Shown: piece after piece, positions 43,731 to 52,697 of the stretch
Layout of the letters: each line of letters opens with the position of its first letter
Numbering within the stretch: the first letter of the stretch is position 1
NCBI GenBank assembly: GCA_963575745.1
Contig: CAUYUJ010000769.1
Location: 106,001-170,000 of the forward strand
Source of the DNA: Prorocentrum cordatum
Lineage: Eukaryota; Sar; Dinophyceae; Prorocentrales; Prorocentraceae
Length of the DNA stretch: 64,000 nucleotides
Direction: 5' to 3'
Notes under the pieces: generated by a model
Seen by the model: the letters and a program-made list of their open reading frames with translations, nothing else
Databases searched by the model: none
What the model was told of the DNA's origin: nothing
Program-made: the position numbers and the translations under genes

Positions 43731-43911
43731 AGAGCTATAGGGCTATAGAGCTATAGGGTTGGAGGGCTATGGGGCTATGGGGCTATAGGGCTATTGGACT
43801 GTTGGGCAAGAGAGCTATAGGGTTATAGGGCTATAGGGCTAAGGGGCTATAGGGAGCTATCGGGCTACAGGGCTATAGAGCTTTAGGGCTATAAGGCGAT
43901 AGAGCACCCCG
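43731..43911 (+). repeat. GGGCTATA octamer tandem array
   Basis: About 20 units of 8 bp (GGGCTATA) with one-base variants such as GAGCTATA and GGGCTATG and occasional 9-10-bp units. Confidence 0.93.
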
Positions 43912-43985
43912 GCATTTAGGCACTCCCGGGCACCCCTGGGCACCTTCGGGCACCCCCCGGTACCTCTGGGTACACCCGGGCCGGC
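43912..43985 (+). repeat. GGGCACCCC-type decamer array
   Basis: About seven units of 9-10 bp (CGGGCACCCC, TGGGCACCTT, CGGTACCTC), directly after the octamer array. Confidence 0.8.
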
Positions 43986-44060
43986 CACCGAAATCGGCGG
44001 CCCACCTCACCTAACCATATGAATCCGCTAGGACTCCTACAGAGGCAAGCTCTGATTGTG

Positions 44061-44211
44061 GAAACTTTTGGCTGGCGCTCCGCGCGGATTTCTTGGATCT
44101 GCGCTGGACCCGCCTCCCTGGCGCGCGGAGCGCGCCAGGGGCGGCGCCGGAGGCGCCGCTGGGGGGGGCAGCGCGGATCCAAGAAATCTGCGCGGAGCGC
44201 CAAGAGTTTTT
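44061..44211. repeat. Fold-back element with GGCGCC-rich palindromic centre
   Basis: Left arm GGCGCTCCGCGCGGATTTCT and TGGATC; right arm GGATCCAAGAAATCTGCGCG and GAGCGCC. The centre holds GGCGCGCGGAGCGCGCC and GGCGGCGCCGGAGGCGCCG, each self-complementary. Confidence 0.88.
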
Positions 44212-44240
44212 ACTCGTGTCACTTTTTCTTCTCCGATCCA

Positions 44241-44370
44241 CTGGCCATCGCTCGGACGTCCATTTCCTGTGCTTTTTTCGGTTTCGTGCGTGGTTTTTTC
44301 GCGAAATGGTCAAGGATGCTCCTCGATGGTCCTCGCCGAAGGAAAACTGCACACGTCCGAGCGATGCCAA
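44241..44370 (+). mobile_element. 130-bp CATCGCTCGGACGT TIR element, copy 4
   Basis: Starts CTGGCCATCGCTCGGACGTC and ends GTCCGAGCGATGCCAA. Flanks ATCCA / GTCCA match at four of five positions. The upstream CCGATCCA also precedes copy 5. Confidence 0.88.
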
Positions 44371-44503
44371 GTCCAAGCCTGCAGCTCCGGGCCACCGCCA
44401 GCGTTCCCCTCCCGACCCCTGCGCTGAGGGTCGCCGCCGCGCCCGCACCACACGGGCCTCTGCCATGCACGTCCGTTGTCGGGGGTCTTCTGAACCGGGT
44501 CAA

Positions 44504-44655
44504 TGCAGGGGAACTGGGACACACAAATAAATACATACAAATAAAAAGATCTCCCTATATTTTCCCATATTTTCTGGGTTTCTGTCTTCCCCCCACTTCC
44601 CATATTTTCTGGGAATCGCCGATTAATTGTGTCTGTGTGTTTTTTCCCCTCCTGA
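44504..44655 (+). mobile_element. 160-bp TGAAGGGGC...CTCCTGA element, copy 3
   Basis: Starts TGCAGGGGAACTGGGAC, ends CCCCTCCTGA. Perfect GTCAA duplication (44499-44503 and 44656-44660). It is 152 bp, shorter than most because part of the second CCCATATTTTC block is missing. Confidence 0.93.
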
Positions 44656-44877
44656 GTCAATCCAGACCCAGGTCAGCAGGAAACCAAGAATCTGCAATGC
44701 AGAAAAAACAAAACTGCAACGCATGTCTTCGCAGGGACCCGGGCCGGCCAATATAGGCGCGGCCGCCTCGCGGCCACGAGCGGCTCGCCAACCCGGGTCA
44801 GCCAGAAGGGGTCTTCGCAGGATCCTGCAGGATCCGGTGCCCGTCTCGTGACCCCCGTCTCTTGAGCCCCGAGGGGA

Positions 44878-45052
44878 AGGAGGAGGAGGAGGAGGAGGAG
44901 GAGGAGGAGGAGGAGGAGGGGGAGGAGGAGGAGAAGGAGGAGGAGGAGGAGGAGGAGAGGAGGAGGGAGGAGGAGGGAGGAGGAGGAGGAGGAGGAGGGA
45001 GGAGGAGGAGGAGGAGGAGGAGGAGGAGGAGGAGGAGGAGGAGGAGGGGCCC
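44878..45052. repeat. GGA microsatellite
   Basis: (GGA)n with AAG and GGG interruptions. Confidence 0.96.
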
Positions 45053-45222
45053 TGGCTGACCCCCGTTTGCATTGACCCCCGTCTCCAGGCGCCCGACGTT
45101 GCCTCGGGGGCCGCGCCCTGGGACCTCGGGGAGCGGTGGGTGAGGAGGTCCGCCCCCCTCCGCCAGCGGGGTGTGCCATCCGTGTCCACAAGAGCTGCCA
45201 GAGGGGGCACGGGCAGGGCTCC

Positions 45223-45352
45223 AGGAGCTGTGGGCACGGACGTCTCTCGGCGGTGCACTCCTCCTCCTCCTCCTCCTCCTCCTCCTCCTCCTCCTCCTCC
45301 TGCTCCTCCTCCAGGAGCTGTGGACACGGACGTCTCTCGGCGGGGCACTCCT
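45223..45352 (+). repeat. Direct repeat around a TCC microsatellite
   Basis: GAGCTGTGG.CACGGACG followed by TCTCTCGGCGG.GCACTCC occurs at about 45,225 and 45,313, each followed by (TCC)n. Confidence 0.85.
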
Positions 45353-45439
45353 CCTCCTCCCCCTGCTCCTCCTCCTCCGCCTCCTGGTCCTCGTCGTCCG
45401 CCTGGGTCTCCGTTCTCCTGGCCCCCCCCCCCTTCGCAA

Positions 45440-45808
45440 GCCCTAACGTAATCTTGAAACTGCAGCGAGTGTGGGTGGTCGGATATGCAATCTCCTGAAA
45501 TCGTTGACAATCGGATGATGAGCAAATTCTTGGAGTTTGGAGGCACTTTTGGAAGGACCTCGCACGCGAGATCCATAATGAATTTCTGACAAAAGAAGCT
45601 GTCGGAATTCGGCGCTCGACGATGCCTCCCGGTCCCTTGGTCGCTCTCTATCCCTGTATCGTCCCTGGTCCCTCACCCTCTCGACTGTCTCATAAACCCT
45701 GGAGGCCTGAATCCAGCGGAACGTTTTGAAGGAGGCGGGCGAGCGGGATGAGGAGGATGAACCCTCCTCTCCCTCCATCCTTCTCTATTCGTTCCCTGCT
45801 TCGTCCAC

Positions 45809-45841
<33 letters not shown>

Positions 45842-46299
45842 CCTCTAACGTGGTTTAATCGCCCGATGGCTTCCCCGATCCCGATCACTTGAATAATCGT
45901 CGATTAAATTCGCCGGCCCTGCCGGCGTATAATACCCACCCAAGTTAGAGCGCAAAGGTCGGGGTGGGCCGATGACCATTCGATGCTTGCTCGCGTCATA
46001 GCCACCGCTGCCGCCTTCCCCCGTCCCCCATTCGGCCAGCGGAACCGGCCGCCAGGTCTGTGCACCAATCTGGTGCGCCGCCCTTTAAATCCTTCGCCTT
46101 CTCAACCTCCCTCGTCCTTCGTCTTCATTGGGCCCTCATCGCCCCTCCCCTTCCTCCCTGCTCATCCTCTTGCTCAGCCGCCACCTCCCCCCCCTCCTCC
46201 AATGTGCACAGCTCCCCCATTCCAGTCGCGCGTCATACGATACGGGGCCTCTTAGGCTTTGGAAGGCCCAGGTCCGCGATGACACCCGTCGGCGGAAGG
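45440..46299. other. Unassigned sequence with a CT tract
   Basis: (CT)n at 45,810-45,842 and pyrimidine-rich DNA around 46,190. No gene. Confidence 0.4.
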
Positions 46300-46400
46300 G
46301 AAAATCAGCGCAGTGGGACGGGATGTGTGGAAGGGGTAGGGTGTCAAATATGGCGCGAGCGCACCCAGCTTGCCTTCCCCCCTCTCTCCATTCCCCCTTC
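46300..46400 (+). repeat. Dispersed repeat, inverted relative of 18440
   Basis: GGGATGTGTGG, ATATGGCGCGAGCGCACC and CAGCTTGCC match the reverse complement of 18440-18560. Confidence 0.65.
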
Positions 46401-46427
46401 CTTTCCTTCTTCGGCACGAACGAAATT

Positions 46428-46610
46428 GGTACGGGAAGAATGGGTACAATGCCCAACAGCAGTTCTTGTTCATTTTGAACAGGACTCGCTGTCCACGCCG
46501 CCGCGGCCTGTGTCCATCCATCTGGGACAGAAGGCCGCCTGCCCAACAGCGGCCGCTGCTGGTTTGGGACAACATTTGTTGGTGGGCATTGTACCCATTC
46601 TTTCCGTACC
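46428..46610. repeat. Fold-back element, GGTACGGGAAGAATGG ends
   Basis: Left end GGTACGGGAAGAATGGGTAC and AATGCCCA; right end TGGGCATT and GTACCCATTCTTTCCGTACC. Further inner pairing is weaker (GCCGCGGC, GCGGCCGC). 183 bp, non-coding. Confidence 0.88.
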
Positions 46611-46814
46611 CGCTTCGGGCGTCCAAACTTCTCCCCGCGTGCTCCCCCGTCCCCCCCCCTCCTTGCGCTCCTCGGTGCGTGGAGAGTGGACACCTGCTCG
46701 TAGGAGCACGGCGGGGCCAGACGCAGGCACAGGCCGCAACATGGCGACGAGGTGGCGGGCAGGAGACGGGCAGAAGAGGACGGGGCAGCGAGAGGCAGAG
46801 AGGGGCATGGGCAG

Positions 46815-46990
46815 GGCAGGTTCCTGTCGTGACGGCCCGGGCGTTGCTCTCTGACACCGCGTGGATCGTTCGGCCCTGAACGGTCGGCGGCCGTCCGGTC
46901 GCCAGATCGCTCCACGTTGGCCGGTTCTGGGCCGACGGCGGCGTGCAACCTCGGACGCCCGCGGCGGGGTCGTCGCCACGTCGACAGGGC
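46815..46990 (+). repeat. GGCAGGTTC fold-back, copy 1 (see 60364)
   Basis: GGCAGGTTCCTGTCGTG, GACACCGCGTGGATCGTTC, CGGCGGCGTGCAACCT and GACGCCCGCGGCGGGGTCG follow the same order as 60364-60545. Confidence 0.75.
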
Positions 46991-47431
46991 ATGAGCCCAC
47001 CGGAGGGAAGTGCGGGCACAGGGGTGGTGGCGCAAGGCCACGCGGAGCACGGATACGCGGGGGCACGGAGGTGTGGTGCGTAGCTTTTGTACGGGGTGGC
47101 GGTGGTGGTGGTGCGGCTCTAGCACGGAGGTGCACGGCGGCTGCCCATGAGGAGTCGGGGCTCGAGCCAGACAATGATTTCCGTTTTCATTTCGTTTCCG
47201 TTTTCTCTCTCGTTCTGTATTCGTTCCGCCTTTGCTAGGAAACCAAAACAAACGAAAACGGTCTACGAAATCGCTAATGCACTGCTTAGCTCGGGCGCTC
47301 AGGGAGTTGGAGCAGAGGCAGGGGTAGCACAGCGGGAGAGGCGGCATTAGGATCAACATGAACACTTAGCGGTGGCGAGTGACGGGCGGCCTCGGGAGGC
47401 AGGCCACAAGGCGGCCCTGCGCTGCCATACC
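46991..47431. other. Unassigned sequence
   Basis: No gene or array recognised. Confidence 0.35.
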
Positions 47432-47594
47432 TGAAGGGGCCCTGGGACACACAAATAAATACACACATATAAAACAAATCCGCATATTTTCGCATATTTG
47501 TTTGGTTTTTGTCTTCCCCCCCACTTCCCTTATTTTTGCATATTTTCCTAGGAGTCGACGATGAATTGTGTCTGTGTGTTTCTGGCCCTCCTGA
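47432..47594 (+). mobile_element. 160-bp TGAAGGGGC...CTCCTGA element, copy 4
   Basis: Flanked by a perfect 8-bp duplication GCCATACC (47424-47431 and 47595-47602). Starts TGAAGGGGCCCTGGGAC and ends GCCCTCCTGA. Confidence 0.94.
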
Positions 47595-47714
47595 GCCATA
47601 CCGGCCCCAACGGCATCGACCTGAGGAGCTTGTGCCACGGAATTTCCTGCTGTTGGGGCATGGGCCCATGGAAATCTGAAACCCACGCGTGGTGATGGCG
47701 CGTGACTGACTCCC

Positions 47715-47875
47715 TACCAGACCACCCCAACCCGACCCGAAGACCCCCATTTCGGGTTGGGGGGGGGGGGGATACGGGTTCCATATGTGGTTTTCCAGTG
47801 TTCCCCGACCCCCCCCCCCAACTGGAAATGGAGGGCAAATTGAGGCCTTCGGGTTGGGTTGGGGTGGTTTGGTGG
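47715..47875 (+). mobile_element. CCACCCCAACC fold-back element, copy 2
   Basis: Starts TACCAGACCACCCCAACC and ends GGTTGGGGTGGTTTGGTGG. Very similar to 36114-36265, including CGGGTTCCATATGTG. Confidence 0.87.
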
Positions 47876-48106
47876 GTGGTGAATGACAATGGTTGCCGCG
47901 CGCGCCTCCACGGACTTGTTGCCGCCGCCCTCCCACCTGGCGCCGTCTCTCCTCCGGCGGGGCCGGGGCGCCGCTGGGGAGCGCACTTCTGCTGCGCACC
48001 CTCCCTCTGCTCTCTCTCTCTGCTCGCATGCTGCCCGACGCCCGGCCGATGACGGCCGTGCCTCTCGACGGACACTGGCGCGGCCCCCTTCTCCGACCGC
48101 TCGCCT

Positions 48107-48274
48107 TGAAGGAAGGGGCCCTGGGACACACACAAACACATCCACACAGAGAAAAGGATGTCCTAGATTTTCCCATGTTCTCGGGGCTTTTGTCTCCCCC
48201 CCCACTTCCCACATTTGCCTATATCTTCTGGAGAATCGACGATGAATTGTGTCTGTGCTTTTTTCCCCTCCTCA
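48107..48274 (+). mobile_element. 160-bp TGAAGGGGC...CTCCTGA element, copy 5
   Basis: Starts TGAAGGAAGGGGCCCTGGG and ends CCCCTCCTCA. Interior more diverged (CACATCCACACAGAGAAAA). No clear flanking duplication. Confidence 0.86.
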
Positions 48275-48413
48275 TGGAATGGCACGGCCTGTGACTTCCC
48301 TCCGGATCCGTGGTGCCCGAGGCCGCCGGCGCGCTCTCCACGACGCAGGCCCTCTGCAGCCGAGGCCCCCCCCTCGTCTTCGCTCAGCGGCGGCCCTGCT
48401 CTTGTCCGATCCA

Positions 48414-48543
48414 CCGGCCATCGCTCGGACGTCCATTTCCTGTCCTTTTTTCGGTTTCGTGCGTGGTTTTTTTCGCGAACTGATCAAGGATGCTCCTCGA
48501 TGGTCCTCGCCGAAGAAAAATGCACACGTCCGAGCGATGCCAA
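48414..48543 (+). mobile_element. 130-bp CATCGCTCGGACGT TIR element, copy 5
   Basis: Starts CCGGCCATCGCTCGGACGTC and ends GTCCGAGCGATGCCAA. Same orientation as the other four. Confidence 0.88.
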
Positions 48544-48994
48544 ACATATGTCATCATGCGCCCACGGCGCGTCGCGCCCATCCGGCCATCGAACGCGCCA
48601 GCGACAGCCAGAACTGCGGACCGAGAGATCCTCCCTGTTCGCCCTCAATCGCAGATTCAATGCCCCTCTCCAGGCTTTCCTTCTCAGGCCTTGTATTGCT
48701 CGGCTTTCTTGTCCATGCACTGCATCATGCTTTCTTCTTTGTCTGTATTCCTCATTCTCTGCACAAGGGCTCAACACAAACGAGGTCCACAAGCCGCTGA
48801 CAGGATTTCCTCAAAGCGTGTGGGAACCCACGCCCTGCACACCGGAGCCGTGGCGAACCACGCTGTCGGGCTCGCTGTCGGCCAACCTTTGCGAGGCCAT
48901 CGCCTCCGAATTGCAGCACGCAAGGAACCAATACCTTTTTTGTATGGCGCCGCGTGGCACAAGCAGCCCGCACGCGCGTCCAGGGAACCTGGGC
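48544..48994. other. Unassigned sequence
   Basis: Frames on both strands, no recognisable domain. Confidence 0.35.
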
Positions 48995-49173
48995 TACAGT
49001 CGGGGAGTTGACCTAAGGAACGATAAAAAAGGAACGAGGCCCCTCTTTCCCATACATGAAACTCCGATGTTCCATGGGAACCTCAGGAAAACCCAAGGAG
49101 CACTGTGAAGCAACTAAGGAACACGGAGCCCCTCCCCAACAGAAAGGGTTCCTTCCTCAGGGCCCCGACTGTA
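48995..49173. mobile_element. TA-flanked CAGTCGGG element, copy 3
   Basis: Starts TACAGTCGGGGAGTTGACC and ends GGGCCCCGACTGTA. Interior: AAAGGAACGAGGCCCC, CTAAGGAACACGGAGCCCC, AAAGGGTTCCTTCC. Confidence 0.85.
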
Positions 49174-49329
49174 CGGTGGCGCGAGATCGGCCCGCATGCG
49201 AGAGGAGGGGAAACGCCGAGGGGCGGCCGCAGAGACAGGCGGCGGGAGAGGCAGGCGCACCCGCGCGGGGAGGCCGCGGGGAGGCGCGCGCGCGGGGCGG
49301 CCGCAGGGGACCAAGGCACGATGCCGTCT

Positions 49330-49525
49330 ACCCGTTCTCAATTGGCACTGTGTGTGAGGAGCCTAGTTTCGATTTCGACGAGTGGTGTTCTGAACAAGAG
49401 ATTTTCGATGACAGCACAGGTGCAAAATTGCCAGAGCATTTAGTGAAAGAAACGATGATGAAAGACATTGGCGAATACAAGAAACAGCTGCTCGACAGAG
49501 CTGTCAGCAGCCTCGCGCACTGGGG
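49330..49525 (+). pseudogene. Short coding-like relic, perhaps of a retroelement polyprotein
   Basis: About 65 codons inside a longer frame (49056-49745) read as ordinary protein with no repeat bias: FDFDEWCSEQEIFDDSTGAK, then LPEHLVKETMMKDIGEYKK. Sequence on either side is low-complexity or GC-skewed, and local composition is less GC-rich. The DDSTGAKLPEHLV block has the look of the 'D-x-TG-x-x-L-x-x-x-L-V' linker seen in algal retroelement polyproteins. That resemblance is weak and from memory; it could equally be an old host-gene fragment. Confidence 0.35.
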
Positions 49526-49842
49526 GGCGCGCACATGGGGTGGGGCGAGGGGGGCGTCTGTTCGACAAGGCAGGGAGGCCTCTTCAAGCGTCCGATCCCT
49601 TCCCAAAGCCCCCCCCTGCCTCGAAAGGAGACGGTCGGGGGGGGGCCCTGGCGGGGAGAAGCCTTGCCCTGGAATCGGCGACGCATCGCGAATCGCCGAT
49701 AGACGATTTTTCAGTCAGTCGGCCGTGCATCCTGAGGACGCGTAGGCAAAAGAGCACATAAAAGGTTAGGGTGGTGCGCCAAAAGCGTCCCACATGCAGT
49801 CAAGAGCAGCCCGCCAAACGCGAGGGTGGTGCGCCAAACACA

Positions 49843-49863
49843 CACACACACACACACACACAC
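49843..49863. repeat. Short CA dinucleotide run
   Basis: (CA)n of about 20 bp preceded by two copies of GGTGCGCCAAA (49,772 and 49,828). Confidence 0.85.
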
Positions 49864-50170
49864 GAGTCACAAACTTGCAAATACTTATTTTGCCCATTGT
49901 TGTCTTGGTCGGCCTCTGCGACGGCGGTTTGGGGCTCAGATTTACCCCCATGGGCCAATCCGTCCCTCCTGTTGCCGCTGGCTCTCGGGTCATAGCGCTC
50001 AGCTCTCCCGCAGCCGTGCGGGACGATCCGAGAGCACCCCCGGAGCGCTCTCGGCGAGGCGCCGCTGCCGGAAAAAGCATCCCGAGGCCGGGGCACCGCT
50101 GAGGACCAACGAGAACGTCGAGCCTCAAGCGCCCGAAAACCTCGAACCTCCCCCTGAGCGGGAAAACGAC

Positions 50171-50350
50171 TACAGTGGGAGCGTTGACCCAGGGAACCCT
50201 AAATAAGGAACGAGGCCCCTTAGATCCACAAATTGGACTTCGATTTCCCATCGAAAACCAAACCCAAACCCAAGGCAAACTGTGAAGGAATCAAGGAACA
50301 CGGAGCCCATCCCCAACGAAAAGAGTTCCTTCTCCAACGCCCCGACTGTA
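50171..50350. mobile_element. TA-flanked CAGTCGGG element, copy 4
   Basis: Starts TACAGTGGGAGCGTTGACC and ends GCCCCGACTGTA. Interior: AATAAGGAACGAGGCCCC, AAGGAACACGGAGCCC, AAAGAGTTCCTTC. Confidence 0.85.
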
Positions 50351-50659
50351 CCCCTCGGCCTGTCCTGGGGTGCGTCCTGACAGTAATTTCGAGGCGGATC
50401 CCGCCGTGGCCAGGAGGGCGCCCCGGGATGACCAGAACCGTCCACAAAGTAGCCTCGAACCTCGAACCACGATCCCTCCCATGGGCCTCCCACCCAGTCA
50501 GCGCCCCCGAGCAGGGCGCAGATCACTGCGCTCCTCTCGGCGTGCTGCACAACAATCTTGAACTCCGCGGCCGTGTGCATCGACACGGGCTCAGAGGTCC
50601 AGACGGGGAAGGTCTGAGCGAGCGGGGCAGCGCGGCGTGGGTGACTGACGCTGCTGCTC

Positions 50660-51400
50660 GTGGTCGTCGTCGTCGTCCTCCTCCTCCTCCTCCTCCTCCT
50701 CCTCCTCCACTGCCTCCTCCAACCCCCTCCTCCTCCTCCTCCTCCTTTCCCCTGCTCCTGCTCCCTCCTTCTCCTTTCCCGTCCTTCCCCCTCCTCTTCC
50801 CTCCTCCTCATCTTCGTCGTCCTCCTCCTCCTCCTCCTCCTTCCTCCTCCTCCTCCTCTTCCTCCTCCTCCTCCTCCTCCTCCTCTGATCCTGCTCCTTC
50901 CCCTCCTCCTCATCCTCGTCCTCTCTCCCCCTCATTTTCCTCCACCTCCTCCTTGTGCTCCTATCCTGCTCCTCCTCCCCCCTCCTCCTTCCCCCGCCCA
51001 CCTCCTCCGCCCCCCCCCTTCCTCCTCGACCTCCAAGCGAGGCGGCTGGAGGAGGGACACGGCCTCCTCAACCCTGCCTCGCCACAGTCCTCGTCCTCAA
51101 TCTTGTGGAGTCGTCGTCGTCCTCCGCCATCTCCTCCTCCCCTTCCTTCTGCTCCTCCTTCTCTTCCCCTTCTCTCTCTCCTTCTCCTCCTCCTCCTCCT
51201 CCTCCTCCTTTTCCTCCTTCTCTCCTCCTCTTCCTCTTCCTCCTCCTCCTGCTGTTCCTCATCCTTTCTTCGTCGTCCTCATCCTTCCCCTCTGCTCCTC
51301 CTTGTCGCCTCGTCGTCCCGCTCCTCCGTCTCCCCCATCCTCCTCCCCGTCCTGTCTCTCTCTTTCTCTTTCACTTTCTCGCCCACCGTGGCAACCTCCT
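50660..51400. repeat. TCC/CTC-rich tract, about 740 bp
   Basis: Imperfect (TCC)n broken by CTG, TTC and GTC words and short unique segments (51,030-51,110). Frames across it are artefacts. Confidence 0.92.
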
Positions 51401-51905
51401 CCTTCTAGACGCCCTTATACAACATTTTAAATGCAAATTCAAAGTATCACTCATCGCTTCCTCCTGTCATTCGACCGGGCAGAAGGAACCAAGATCAATC
51501 AAGGCCAACCCTGGCCTGGCAGACCCCACACCCACGTACAACCGAATCCACCGCAACGTTGGTAACCCATGGCGCCTCAACGATATGGATGGTCCCGTGG
51601 CTGAGCGGTTGGTCTATTACACGTCGGTCGGAAGAAGTAGGTAGAAACATGAAGTAGGAAGGCGGATTAAGTTGATTGGGTCCAGGCCCCCCCAGGGTAT
51701 AACAAAACACAGCAAAAGCGTGTCGAATCTTGAAGTAGGAAGGCGCTTGAAATAGATTGGGATCTGGGAATCCAAAAATACCTACTTTCAACGACCGGCG
51801 TGTACTGCTCCTCGACGTCGGTTTCACGCGCTGCCACGCCACGTGTTGCTGTGCCTCACCCCCCGCCGTACAGCGGGGTGCGCAGCCTCCGTTCGTGGAC
51901 CGTTC
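51401..51905. other. Unassigned sequence with GAAGTAGGAAGGCG repeats
   Basis: GAAGTAGGAAGGCG occurs at about 51,651 and 51,733, each followed within 25 bp by GATTGGG, a short imperfect duplication. No gene. Confidence 0.5.
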
Positions 51906-52136
51906 TTGGTCCGCACGCCGGCATACGAAACTGAAGCGCGGCCTCGTAGCCCTCGTCAAAACATAGATCTTGGGAATGGCCTCTGGCCCCTCCAATCCGT
52001 CCTTACCCCACCACGGTTTATTGGTCCGCACACCGGCATACGAAACTGAAGCGCGGCCTCGTAACCCTCGTCAAAACATAGATCTTGGAAATGGCCTCTG
52101 GCCCCTCCAATCCGTCCTTACCCCACCACGGTCTTG
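51906..52136 (+). repeat. 115-bp tandem duplication, two units
   Basis: Units begin TTGGTCCGCACGCCGGCATA (51906) and TTGGTCCGCACACCGGCATA (52021) and differ at only a few positions. Each ends CCTTACCCCACCACGGT. Confidence 0.95.
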
Positions 52137-52555
52137 GTGCACTCAGATCAAAACCATCCTGTCCTTGCGGTGTGCTGCCTGTCCTGGTCGCCGTCCTTCG
52201 CGTACTTTCCTTATCGCTTTCCTGCCCGTCATCTGCCCTCCTCCAGCAGATTCACTCAGCGATGACATCGGCGTTGGCCTCTGATCCCGCGTCTGTTTAT
52301 CGGAGAAACGTAAGACTCGGGTTCGGGGGACTCGGGTTGGCCTGACGGGGCCATCGTGAAAATGACGAGCGCCAGACTGAAATCTGACGCGACCTCTGCT
52401 GCAAACGTCCCACAAAAACTGGACCGTCGAACTCCAGGCCGCGCTCGTCAAACAACGTCGGCAAACCCGAGCTCTGGCTACCTCGAGCCTTACGTTTGCC
52501 CGACATTATCGTTCGACCTTGAACAGTCGGGGCATTCCAGCAGCGCTTGGCGGCG
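52137..52555. other. Unassigned sequence
   Basis: No gene or array recognised. Confidence 0.35.
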
Positions 52556-52697
52556 CGCAAAAGGGGGTAGGGGTAGGGGGGAAGGCTTCTTAGAAACACC
52601 CTGCTTCTTAGAAGGCCCCGGCCTTACATCTGCAGAGAAGGCCATCGCCTTCTAAGAAGCAGGGGTGCTTCTAAGAAGCCTTCCCCCCTCCCCCTGC
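52556..52697. repeat. Fold-back element, GGCTTCTTAGAA arms
   Basis: Left arm GGGGGAAGGCTTCTTAGAA and CCTGCTTCTTAGAAGGC; right arm GCCTTCTAAGAAGCAGG and TTCTAAGAAGCCTTCCCCC. The outer arms extend into GGGGGTAGGGG / CCCCTGCCCCC. Confidence 0.92.

Noticed and set aside
42563-43740. Cys/Val-rich (minus) and Thr/His-rich (plus) frames of 300-360 codons
   Set aside because: Translations of the CA-rich tract; the Cys pattern is the repeat, not a zinc or disulfide domain.
51590-51622. tRNA-like A box (GTGGCTGAGCGGTTGG)
   Set aside because: It looks like the 5' part of a Leu or Ser tRNA, but no B box (GGTTCGAATCC-like) or closing acceptor stem follows within 100 bases. At most a SINE-head relic.
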